The notes under the pieces: generated by a model | What the model saw: only the letters and a program-made list of their open reading frames with translations | What the model was told of the DNA's origin: nothing | Database searches by the model: none | Origin: Planctomycetota bacterium | GTDB taxonomy: Bacteria > Planctomycetota > Planctomycetia > Planctomycetales > Planctomycetaceae | Direction of reading: 5' to 3' | NCBI GenBank assembly: GCA_003388505.1 | Contig: QQVO01000016.1 | Span: 1-64,000, forward strand | DNA length: 64,000 bases | Translations under genes and position numbers: made by a program | Shown: one piece after another, positions 26,001 to 33,304 of the stretch | Position numbering within the stretch: position 1 is the stretch's first letter | Layout of the letters: each line of letters opens with the position of its first letter

Positions 26001-26523
26001 CGTGGCGGAACTGATTGGCGAACTCTGGCCGGACGTGCAGGGCGCTTCCAACGCGCAGATGCAGGCGGAACTTGCGGACGCAACCGAACTGCTCAAGACC
26101 GGCAGCGGCGACCCGTATCGCGGCAAGCAGCTGTACCAGAAATCGTGCGGGAAGTGCCATCTGCTGTTCGGCGACGGCGGACGGATCGGGCCGGACCTGA
26201 CCTCCTATCAACGGAAGGATCAGTCGCGGCTGCTGGTGAACATCGTGAACCCGAGCGCCGAGATTCGCGAAGGATTCGAATCGTACATGGTGCTGACCGA
26301 GGACGGACGGGTGCTGAGCGGGTTTCTGTTCGATCAGGATGAAAACGTGATCGTCCTGCGAGGAGTGGACGGCCAGAACGTGACGATCCCGCGCGAGACG
26401 ATTGAGGAGATGGCCCCGCAGAAGAAATCACTGATGCCCGAAGGCCTGCTCAAGGATTTGAATGAGCAACAGATCCGGGATCTGTTCGCATTCCTGCAGG
26501 CGTCGCAGCCGTTGAATAATTGA
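23002..26523 (+). CDS. PVC-type membrane-bound dehydrogenase with HEAT repeats and cytochrome c
   Basis: 1173 residues. A signal peptide (1-25) is followed by a beta-sandwich like the sugar-binding domain of glycosidases (about 35-190), then an NHL/glucose-dehydrogenase-like propeller (about 205-600: LVVPDDLEVVQVLSEPEVRQPLYMNWDERGRLWVMNY, KAGPDGAIYVADMYE), HEAT-like helical repeats (about 620-1010) and a C-terminal heme domain with CGKCH at 1049-1053. The last 100 residues (RQ-like 'ESYMVLTEDGRVLSG' and 'LMPEGLLKDLNEQQIRDL') match the PVC-specific family end. The family is abundant in planctomycetes; it is thought to oxidise a sugar or organic substrate and pass electrons to heme c. The start at 23002 opens the signal peptide. 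Confidence 0.92.
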   Translation: MPRRQSALILCSALLLAGFTGLAVSQVSDTDPAGEYGEKWHILTVPGTWDEQTEGKLDNYDGIAWYRCLITIPGGWREKEVLVRIENVDDAYEAFFNGTPIGGSGAFPPDYQPGDPEPVELAVPEEAVKAGKNLLAIRIFDHDGRGGFKGAAPVVLSGDQGINLNGLWEFRTGDDEAWAEGPVAITNTGIFWRTMAKDAAIELAKVESTALEPAEAAATLVVPDDLEVVQVLSEPEVRQPLYMNWDERGRLWVMNYIQYPYPAGLTMVSKDEYWRAVYDRLPEAPPNHFPGADRITIHEDTDGDGLFDAHKSFVEGLSIATSFTKGRGGVWVLNPPYLLFYPDADNDDVPDGDPEVHLQGFGFEDTHSVANSLRWGPDGWLYACQGSTVSGNILRPGIDKPEQSVHSMGQLIWRYHPESRTYEIFAEGGGNSFGCEFDAKGRVYSGHNGGNTRGFHYVQGGYYQKGFSKHGPLSNPYSFGYFPYMQHHDVPRFTHNFIIYEGGALPERYSGKLFGVEPMQGQVVQAEIFPDTSTFATRDINRPILTDDKWFRPVDIKAGPDGAIYVADMYEPQISHREHFSGQIDKSNGRIYRLQAKGAEPHVVPDLGALSARELIEVLRHPNKWYRQRALVLFGDRKDGSVVEELKAHIREETGQFPLECLWALNLSGGFDEEFAAEALEHADEFVRMWTVRLLCDDHTVSDSIADQLASMAAGEPYAQVRSQLASSARRLPAEQGLPIVEELLARSEDLADVHIPLLLWWAIESKAGESREMVLELLSEPETWELPIVRQHILSRLMRRYAAAGSRQDLITCAKLLRLAPSKEHTDQLMKGFEEAFQGRSLATLPEELVKAIDESGSASLVLQVRQLKPEAVQEALSIAADGGGDAAQRLALLQIFGEVDLPESVDVLLGTISGDAGDELKMAALTSLMRYDQPRVAEAIVAAFPSLSADAQAAALTALSSRAAWSKALLQAIAGGRIAAESIPLDTVRLMTFHQDQDVAELIGELWPDVQGASNAQMQAELADATELLKTGSGDPYRGKQLYQKSCGKCHLLFGDGGRIGPDLTSYQRKDQSRLLVNIVNPSAEIREGFESYMVLTEDGRVLSGFLFDQDENVIVLRGVDGQNVTIPRETIEEMAPQKKSLMPEGLLKDLNEQQIRDLFAFLQASQPLNN

Positions 26524-26830
26524 GATGGTGTCTCGCGGAGGCGCAGAGACGCAGAGAGCGTTGGGGTGTGCCGGTCGCGCAGGACGAAACGAAGCTGTTC
26601 GGGTTTGTTGCCAGAATTGACCCAACGGCGGCCGGCCGGAGTGCGTAAGGCTGAGGAGCATCTGTTGAGATATGCGCTGGTGCGGAACCGGGGTCTGCGA
26701 CTTGCTGCCAATGGCACTTAATCCTCGCGGCGGTTGGTCGCGTTTTCGTCACTTGACGCGGCATTTTCCGCTGCCAGACCCGCTAAGATTGAATCAAATG
26801 CGATCCAGGTCTAAAGAGTGAACACTGGAT
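26524..26830. other. Spacer before the type II secretion operon
   Basis: 307 bases without a gene. The first 35 bases hold GCGGAGGCGCAG and AGACGCAGAG in 7-base steps, like 22797-22832. The rest should hold the promoter of the gspF-like operon; I cannot identify boxes. Confidence 0.5.
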
Positions 26831-27928
26831 ATGAGCACGAATCCGTCGCGCCGGGCCGATCGGGGCGGGTCGATTTCGCTGGATGAGTTCATCCTGCTGA
26901 ACGAGGAGATCCGCAGTCTGATTCGGGCGGGCGTGCCGCTGGACCTGGGATTACGCGGGACCGCATCGCGGGTGGGGGGCCGGCTGAGCGAGATTGCGGA
27001 CCGCCTGGCGAGGCGGCTGGAAGGGGGCGCGTCTCTGGAAGATGCGCTCGCCGCCGAAGGGGATCTGGTTCCCGCCGTGTACCGCTCTTTGATCGCGGCC
27101 GGTTTTCGCAGCGGACGGATCGAAGAGGTGTTGGGCAGCGTGTCCCGCTTCGCGGCGTCGATGCGCGATCTGAGCGCCGAGATTCGACGCATGCTGATCT
27201 ATCCGGGTGCGGTGGTCGTGATTGCGTACACGCTGTTCGTGGGGCTGAATGTGTACGTCACGCCGCGGCTGATGACGACCTATGAACTGTCCCGCCTGCA
27301 GACGTCCTGGTGGATCCGGGTCATCGAGATGCTGCAGGCCACAGTCGGCTGGTGGGGACCGGGAATCCCGATTGCGGCGGCGACGATCCTGCTGGCCGAA
27401 TGGCTCTGGAGTTGCTCGACGTCAGCGTCCGCGCGAGGCGGCGGTCCGGCGGCGATTCAACCGGGACTGCTGCGACTGATCCCTGGGTTCCGGGGCGTGG
27501 TCGGCAATGCGCGCTTGGCGCGGTTCGCACATTTGTTGTCGGTCCTCACCGAATTCGAGGTGCCGTTTCCAGAAGCGCTGCGTCTGAGCGCGGCGGGGAC
27601 GGGCGATGCGCGCCTGATCCTCCTTGTGGAACGAGCGGCCAAGTCAGCCGAGGCGGGACAACCTCCAGACCGCGCGATCCCGGAAGGCCGTGCGCTGCCG
27701 CCCTTGTTGCGGTGGCTGCTGCTGCTGAGCCTGGCGCAGGGGACGCTGCCCTCGACGATGCGACACGCCGCCGATGTCTACGAACAGCGGGCTCTAACGC
27801 GGGCGGAGTGGATCCAGCGGTTGCTGCCGTCGGTGCTTGTCATTGTCTTGGGAGGCGGAATGGCGCTGTTGTACGCCCTCAGCCTGTTCCTCCCCCTGCA
27901 GTCGGTGTGGCGCAGTCTGAGTACATGA
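26831..27928 (+). CDS. GspF/PilC-like type II secretion membrane protein (1 of 3)
   Basis: 365 residues with T2SSF character: an N-terminal helical domain (LDEFILLNEEIRSLIRAGVPL, where GspF has the conserved LxxGxxL pattern), then a membrane segment (LIYPGAVVVIAYTLFVGL), a second helical domain with ARFAHLLSVLTEFEVPFPEAL, and a C-terminal membrane helix (LPSVLVIVLGGGMALLYALSLFLPL). The protein would be an inner-membrane platform component of a pseudopilus or type IV-type pilus. It heads a run of three related genes. Confidence 0.85.
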   Translation: MSTNPSRRADRGGSISLDEFILLNEEIRSLIRAGVPLDLGLRGTASRVGGRLSEIADRLARRLEGGASLEDALAAEGDLVPAVYRSLIAAGFRSGRIEEVLGSVSRFAASMRDLSAEIRRMLIYPGAVVVIAYTLFVGLNVYVTPRLMTTYELSRLQTSWWIRVIEMLQATVGWWGPGIPIAAATILLAEWLWSCSTSASARGGGPAAIQPGLLRLIPGFRGVVGNARLARFAHLLSVLTEFEVPFPEALRLSAAGTGDARLILLVERAAKSAEAGQPPDRAIPEGRALPPLLRWLLLLSLAQGTLPSTMRHAADVYEQRALTRAEWIQRLLPSVLVIVLGGGMALLYALSLFLPLQSVWRSLST

Positions 27929-27954
27929 TGTCTTGAGAGTCGAAGGCCGAATCC

Positions 27955-29031
27955 GTGATCTCTCCTGCCGACCGAGAATCCGATCCGCGCACGTCCGGGC
28001 CGGGCGTCGAAGGCGCCGCAGCCAGCGCGATGGCACGGCTGACGGCGGCGGGAGTTCCGCTGGCCGGCGGACTGGCGGCCTACGGGAGAGAAGCGCCCTC
28101 GAGACGAGTTCGGCGGGCGCTGAAGGACATCAGTCGGTCACTTTCCAGAGGCGCCAGCTTGGAGGAAGCGCTGGCGAGGGCGACGCCGAGCGGCGCGGCC
28201 TATGTGAGCGGCCTAGTCGCCGCCGGCGTCCGTAGCGGACGACTGGCCGAGGCGCTCGAGCGGCATTTGTTCGTGATGCAGAGAACGCGGCAGATCCGCT
28301 CGCGAATCTTGCTCAGCCTCGGTTACCCGCTGCTGCTCGGTCTGTTTGCGTTGACAATTTTGTGGGCCATTCTCGTCTGGCCAGTGCAGGATTTCAAAGA
28401 GATCTTTGAAGACTTTCAGGTTCCGCTTCCCTCGGCGACAATCACGTTGATTGGACTTTCAGACGTCGCTGTCCGGACGGGTGAGCACTTCGAGTGGTTC
28501 CTGCTGACACTGGTGACGCTCGCGGCCGCCGTCTGCTCGTTGCGGTTTCTCCCCGGTCGCGCCTGGCGGGTTCGAATGTTTCAGTGGATTCCGTCGATCG
28601 GGTCGGCGTCCCGCCATGCGGCCGTATCGGAATTCTGTTCGCTGCTCTCGATCCTCACCGCCTGCGACGTCCCGTTGCCCGAAGCGCTGCGGATGACCGC
28701 CTCCGCCCTGCGGGACGCCAACCTGCGAGAAGGAGCCGCCCGGCTGGCGGACGAGGTCGAAAAAGGGGCTTCGGCCGAAGACGAGGTCCGCGCGCTGCCA
28801 TATTTCTCCAAGGCGTTCTCGCCGCTGTTCCGCTGGGCCGATCGCCATACCGTCTTTTCGGAATCGCTCCGCACGGCGGGCGAACTGCACGCCGCACAGG
28901 CCCGACTGCAGGCAGGCGTGGTCGGCGTGATTGTCCAACCGTTTCTGTTATTCCTGATCGCCGTCCCGGCAATCGGCGGGACGTACGTTCTCTTTATGCC
29001 TCTGGTCGCATTACTCCAATCGCTGACCTGA
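27955..29031 (+). CDS. GspF/PilC-like type II secretion membrane protein (2 of 3)
   Basis: 358 residues, starting with GTG at 27955, 26 bases after the previous stop. Two GspF-like halves are visible: 'MARLTAAGVPLAGGLAAYG' and 'FCSLLSILTACDVPLPEALRM', each followed by membrane segments; a long middle hydrophobic stretch is LLLGLFALTILWAILVWPV. It is a paralogue of its neighbours, and may be part of a heteromeric platform. Confidence 0.82.
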   Translation: MISPADRESDPRTSGPGVEGAAASAMARLTAAGVPLAGGLAAYGREAPSRRVRRALKDISRSLSRGASLEEALARATPSGAAYVSGLVAAGVRSGRLAEALERHLFVMQRTRQIRSRILLSLGYPLLLGLFALTILWAILVWPVQDFKEIFEDFQVPLPSATITLIGLSDVAVRTGEHFEWFLLTLVTLAAAVCSLRFLPGRAWRVRMFQWIPSIGSASRHAAVSEFCSLLSILTACDVPLPEALRMTASALRDANLREGAARLADEVEKGASAEDEVRALPYFSKAFSPLFRWADRHTVFSESLRTAGELHAAQARLQAGVVGVIVQPFLLFLIAVPAIGGTYVLFMPLVALLQSLT

Positions 29032-29058
29032 CCCTACAGCCACACAGCCCCGCGAATC

Positions 29059-30543
29059 ATGCCGGAGATTTTTGCAACCCTGCTGCTGCTTCCCTCGCTA
29101 GGCGGCGCGATGCTGCTTACGGAGTGGCTCAGCCGCACTGCCAGCGGCCGGGAGGAGCGCGTGCGGTGGCGGACCGGGCTGTACGTCATGGGGATGATGG
29201 TCCTCGCTCTCACGCCGGCGATCTGCTACTTCGCGGCGCAGCGGTTCGTCGCGTTCGACTGGAAGCAGGCAGTGCTGTTGACCGGCCGGCTGCTGTTAGT
29301 CGTCGCCATGCTCGCGGCGGGCGTCTCGGCGATTCGCGTGGCGCGGGCCGGCGAACCGGACGAGCGGACGACCCGCCTCTCGGCGATCTACAGCCGGGAC
29401 GTCGATCGTCTGAAGCTCTCGGCCGGGGTTCTGGCACTGTTTCCGCTGCTGTGGTTCGTGTTCACGGGGATCATCTTCGTGGCCCCGATCGCCTACCTCG
29501 TGGCGGTCGTGGTGACGGTGGGACGCGGGCGCGAGACCCGCCTGTTGTGGCTGCTGGCGGTCTCGGTGGAGAATGACCTGTCGCTGCCGGAAGAACTCGA
29601 CGCCTTTTCGGAGGGGCGGCGGTGGCGGGAGGCGTACCGGCTGCAACATCTCGCCTCGCGGCTCCGCGACGGGGCCGGGCTGGCCGAGGCGCTCGAATCC
29701 CAGCCGGGAGTTCTCCCCCCTTCGACGGTTTCGGCGATTCGAGCCGCCGAACGAACGGGAACCCTCGCCGCGCAATTGCGGAGCGAGGCGACGCGGCAGA
29801 TGAACGGGCTGCAAGGGACGCATCTCGACGGTCCGCTAGCCGCTTTGGCGTTTTATTACTGGTTGCTGATGATGTTTCTGCTGCTCGTGCTGAGCGGGCT
29901 GGGCAAATGGATCGTCCCGAAGTACCGAGAGATTTTCGAAGGGTTCGAAACGCCTCTGCCGGCAATGACGCGGGTAGTCATGGCGGCGGCCGACTGGATC
30001 GAAAGCTACGTCTTGCTGGCGATCCCGCTGCTGGCGGCGCCGGCGGCGCTGTTGCTGCTGCTGAGTTACGTCTATCTGGTCGGCTGGCCGAACTTCAATC
30101 TGCCGCTGTTGATGCGGTGGTTTCCCCGCCGTGATGCACCGGGGGTGCTGCGAAGCCTGGCCGCGGCGACGGCGGCCGGGACGGCTCTTCCGAAGCTGCT
30201 GGAGAACATGGCGGAACATCATCGGCGACCGGATCTGGCGGAGCGACTGGACCGGATTGGTCAGTCGGTGAGCGCCGGGGACGACGCGTGGAATTGCCTT
30301 GTTGCGGAAGGACTGCTGACCCGGCGGGAGGCGGCGGTCGTCGTCTCGGCGTCGCGCGCCGGTCATCTGCCGTACGCGCTGAATGCGCTGGCCGACAGTA
30401 TTGAACGCGCGCAACGACATCGAAAGCTGTGGTGGATCGAGATTGCAAAGCCGCTGGTTGTGCTGTCGATCGGACTGCTGGTCGCGGTGTACGCGGTGGG
30501 GATGTTTGTCCCGCTGATCGCGCTGTTGAGCGCCATCAGTTAA
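29059..30543 (+). CDS. GspF/PilC-like type II secretion membrane protein (3 of 3)
   Basis: 494 residues, longer than the two preceding paralogues. It has an N-terminal stretch of four membrane helices, then a helical domain with LLWLLAVSVENDLSLPEELDAF and RLRDGAGLAEALE, further membrane helices, and a second domain with LRSLAAATAAGTALPKLLENMAEHHRR. It is a third, diverged T2SSF-type protein in the same operon; only 27 bases separate it from the preceding gene. Confidence 0.8.
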   Translation: MPEIFATLLLLPSLGGAMLLTEWLSRTASGREERVRWRTGLYVMGMMVLALTPAICYFAAQRFVAFDWKQAVLLTGRLLLVVAMLAAGVSAIRVARAGEPDERTTRLSAIYSRDVDRLKLSAGVLALFPLLWFVFTGIIFVAPIAYLVAVVVTVGRGRETRLLWLLAVSVENDLSLPEELDAFSEGRRWREAYRLQHLASRLRDGAGLAEALESQPGVLPPSTVSAIRAAERTGTLAAQLRSEATRQMNGLQGTHLDGPLAALAFYYWLLMMFLLLVLSGLGKWIVPKYREIFEGFETPLPAMTRVVMAAADWIESYVLLAIPLLAAPAALLLLLSYVYLVGWPNFNLPLLMRWFPRRDAPGVLRSLAAATAAGTALPKLLENMAEHHRRPDLAERLDRIGQSVSAGDDAWNCLVAEGLLTRREAAVVVSASRAGHLPYALNALADSIERAQRHRKLWWIEIAKPLVVLSIGLLVAVYAVGMFVPLIALLSAIS

Positions 30544-30569
30544 AGAGAAATTCGGGAGTGGAGTGACGA

Positions 30570-31034
30570 ATGGTCGGACGCAGTTCCAACCGGCGATACG
30601 ATCGCTTTCGAGAGGAAACTTCGTGCCGGCGTTCGCGGATGCGGCGCGGTGTGACCCTTATGGAGGCGGTTGCGGCCATCACGTTGCTGTCGGCGATTGC
30701 AGCCGGCCTGTTGCCGTTGATCAGCCGGACGGCCGAACTGAGGGACGAAGCCGCGCACCACTCGACGGCCGTCACCGAGACGGCCAACCTGATGGAGCGG
30801 ATTGCGGTGCTGAGAGGGGACGGCCAGCTCGATGACGCACAACTTCAGGAGTTGGAACTTTCCGACTGGGCCGCAGCGGAACTGTCGGAGCCGGAACTCG
30901 AGATCACAATCGCCGACGAGCGCGACGGATTGCCGCACCGGAGATTGACGGTCTCGCTGAGCTATCGCAACGCGGCGGGAGAGCGGAGCGCCCCGGTGGT
31001 GGCGACGGCGTTTCTGTACGGAGAGAGCCCATGA
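30570..31034 (+). CDS. Minor pseudopilin (GspI-like)
   Basis: 154 residues. The prepilin signal is MRRGVTLMEAVAAITLLSAIAAGLLPL, with cleavage expected after the Gly before VTLMEA and the Glu at mature position 5. The start at 30570 gives a leader of 27 residues; GGAG seven bases upstream supports it, while the internal ATG at 30639 would give a short leader with no clear ribosome site. The rest is a small soluble domain. It overlaps the next gene by four bases (ATGA), indicating translational coupling. It is likely a minor subunit of a type II secretion pseudopilus. Confidence 0.82.
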   Translation: MVGRSSNRRYDRFREETSCRRSRMRRGVTLMEAVAAITLLSAIAAGLLPLISRTAELRDEAAHHSTAVTETANLMERIAVLRGDGQLDDAQLQELELSDWAAAELSEPELEITIADERDGLPHRRLTVSLSYRNAAGERSAPVVATAFLYGESP

Positions 31035-31603
31035 GAACTGTGCAGCGAAACTGGCGAACGTCGCGGGGCGGATTCACACTGGCGGAAATGCTTGTGGCGA
31101 TCTCGGTGCTGTTTGTCGTTTCGGTGACGAGCGCCCTGACGATCGGAATGCTGATGGCGGCCGACGCGCGGTCGGGTGAGGCGTTTCTGGTGCAGAACTC
31201 GCTGGTCCGGCTGGGACGCCAGTTTCGCGACGACGTCCATGCGGCGCGTGCGGTGAGCGTTGCGGCGGAGGACGGCGTTCCTGACGGACGGATGGTGCTC
31301 GAACTCTCCGACGGCGGCGGTGTGACCTACCGGACCGCGGCGGACGGGGCGGTTCGAGAGGCCGCCGGGACGGCTGATGGGAACGCGCGGGAGGAATTTC
31401 GACTCCCGGAAGGATCGTCGCGGTTTTCGGTCATCGACAACGGGCGGCTGGCCGTACTGATTCATGAGCGGCCGTATCTGACTCACACCGACTCGTATGC
31501 GCGCGGCTCGGACTCCGTGCCGATGAGGGAAGTGCGATTCGAGGCGGCGACGGGATGGAGCGTTCGAGATTTCGTGGAAGGCAACGGCGATGAAGGCGAA
31601 TGA
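31031..31603 (+). CDS. Minor pseudopilin (GspJ-like)
   Basis: 190 residues. The prepilin motif is RGGFTLAEMLVAISVLFVVSV, with cleavage between Gly and Phe and Glu at mature position 5. The soluble part contains repeated short strands (GRMVLELSDGGGVTYRT) as in GspJ-type proteins. It overlaps its neighbours at both ends: four bases upstream and 14 bases downstream, with the next start at 31590. Confidence 0.82.
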   Translation: MRTVQRNWRTSRGGFTLAEMLVAISVLFVVSVTSALTIGMLMAADARSGEAFLVQNSLVRLGRQFRDDVHAARAVSVAAEDGVPDGRMVLELSDGGGVTYRTAADGAVREAAGTADGNAREEFRLPEGSSRFSVIDNGRLAVLIHERPYLTHTDSYARGSDSVPMREVRFEAATGWSVRDFVEGNGDEGE

Positions 31604-32066
31604 TCGGAAATACCGGTGGAGGGGGGCGCCTTCTCGCGTAACACCAGCGCGCGGCGGCGCGGTGCTGGTGATTGCGCTGATGTGCTTGCTGCTGGCGGGA
31701 GTCTTCGCAGTGAGCATGGTGCAACACGCGCTGCGGCAGAGAAAGCAGGTGCTGCGCGACGAGTGGCAGATGCAGGCGGTCTGGCTGGCGGACTCCGCCA
31801 TTGACCGGGCGGCGTCTCAGATCCGCGTTGATGACGAGTATGCGGGGGAGGTCTGGCGTCCGGGGGCGGGGGCGACGCCTGCGTCTGACGGCGACGAGGC
31901 GAACGGAGTTCTGGGGCGCGTGGAGATTCGCGTCGAATATGAAACGGGCGATGACGAGGTCCGACTGGCACGGGTGCAAGCGATGGCCGACGTTCCCGAC
32001 GATCCCGAGGAGCGCGCTCGCGTGCGGCGGGAAGTCACGCTGGAACTGACGTCTGGAGAGCCGTGA
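31590..32066 (+). CDS. PilX/GspK-N-like small membrane-anchored protein
   Basis: 158 residues. One hydrophobic segment (AVLVIALMCLLLAGVFAVSM) follows RGG and lacks the Phe-Thr of prepilins, as in PilX/GspK-like N-termini. The body is acidic (RIDRAASQIRVDDEYAGEVWRP, VEIRVEYETGDDEVRLARVQ). It starts within the GspJ-like gene, so it belongs to the same operon. Its length is half that of GspK, so the assignment is tentative. Confidence 0.65.
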   Translation: MKANDRKYRWRGAPSRVTPARGGAVLVIALMCLLLAGVFAVSMVQHALRQRKQVLRDEWQMQAVWLADSAIDRAASQIRVDDEYAGEVWRPGAGATPASDGDEANGVLGRVEIRVEYETGDDEVRLARVQAMADVPDDPEERARVRREVTLELTSGEP

Positions 32067-32195
32067 TGTGCGAACTAATCGGCGGGCTTACGCCCTGCCG
32101 CTCGCCGGGTCGCTGAAACTTGACTCAACTGCAACGACTTCCGGGAACAAAGTAACCTAACAGAAAAGCAGGAATTGAAACTCGACCGGGACGGA

Positions 32196-33104
32196 ATGAT
32201 GGCTGAACGAAAGCAAGAGTCGAACCGCGTTTCGCGACGTGCGGTGGAAATCCGCAGGGGGTTCACGCTGATCGAATTGCTGATGGTCGTGGTCATCATC
32301 GCCATCCTGATCTCGCTGCTGCTGCCGGCCGTGCAGCAGTCGCGGGAGGCGGCGCGGCGCTCGCAGTGCAAGAACAACATCATGCAGATCGGGCTGGCGC
32401 TGCAGAACTACCATGCGGCCCACCGGGTGCTGCCGCCCGGCTGTGTGAACGAGACCGGGCCGATCAAGAATGAGAGCCAGGGTTACCACATGGGCTGGCT
32501 GGCGCAGATTCTGCCGTACCTTGACGAGTCGAACCTCTACAACACGATTGACTTTTCCGCGAGCGCCCATGAGCAGCCGGATGTGCCGGCGGTTTCGCTG
32601 GACGTGTTGACTTGCCCGTCATCGCCGGCCGCCTGGAATTCGGCCCAGACGCATTACGCCGGCTGTCATCACGACGTCGAAGCGCCGATTGACGACGATA
32701 ATGACGGGGTATTGTTTCTCAACAGCCGGGTGCGGCTGCGGGAGGTGACGGACGGGCGGGCGTATACGATTTTCGTGGGCGAGTTGTCTCCGACATTGCT
32801 GCTGCCGTGGTGGAGCGGAACGGCGGCGTCGCTGCGGAACACGGGAACGCCGATTGCCCGGGGAAACAGCGCGGCAATGTTCCCTGCGGCGGCCGACGTC
32901 GTCGAAGCCAACCCGCCGGAGGGGCAGGCTGATCCGGACGAAACGATACTGCTGCAGGTGGGCGGGTTCAGCAGTTTTCACGAAGGGGGCACCCACTTCG
33001 GGTTGGGAGACGGGGCCGTACGATTCATTTCGGCGCAGATCGACGGGGAGACGTATCGACGGCTCGGCAACCGGCATGACGGGCAAGTCGTGCCGCCTTA
33101 CTGA
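32196..33104 (+). CDS. DUF1559-domain pseudopilin-like protein
   Basis: 302 residues. The N-terminus is a prepilin signal (RRGFTLIELLMVVVIIAILISLLLPAVQQSREAARRSQCKNNIMQIG) followed by the DUF1559 pattern (LQNYHAAHRVLPPG, HFGLGDGAVRFIS near the end). DUF1559 proteins are planctomycete-specific pilin-like proteins present in many copies per genome. It follows the minor pseudopilins and may be a major subunit. The start at 32196 was chosen among ATGATG; upstream TTG is unsupported. Confidence 0.9.
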   Translation: MMAERKQESNRVSRRAVEIRRGFTLIELLMVVVIIAILISLLLPAVQQSREAARRSQCKNNIMQIGLALQNYHAAHRVLPPGCVNETGPIKNESQGYHMGWLAQILPYLDESNLYNTIDFSASAHEQPDVPAVSLDVLTCPSSPAAWNSAQTHYAGCHHDVEAPIDDDNDGVLFLNSRVRLREVTDGRAYTIFVGELSPTLLLPWWSGTAASLRNTGTPIARGNSAAMFPAAADVVEANPPEGQADPDETILLQVGGFSSFHEGGTHFGLGDGAVRFISAQIDGETYRRLGNRHDGQVVPPY

Positions 33105-33304
33105 TGCGCGACTGGTTCAAGTATGCGTGGGGGAGCAGTGGGCACGGAAGGGAACAAAGATAACGGAGAAGTCGAACGCATCAGGTCGCACAACATTACG
33201 ATTCGGGCATGACTGAAGGATTTTCGATTTCGGTGAGAACTGGATGCAGTGAGGGGAGCGGGTGCGCGCCTGCGTTGCACTTCGGCGACTTCGAGACGCG
33301 TTCG

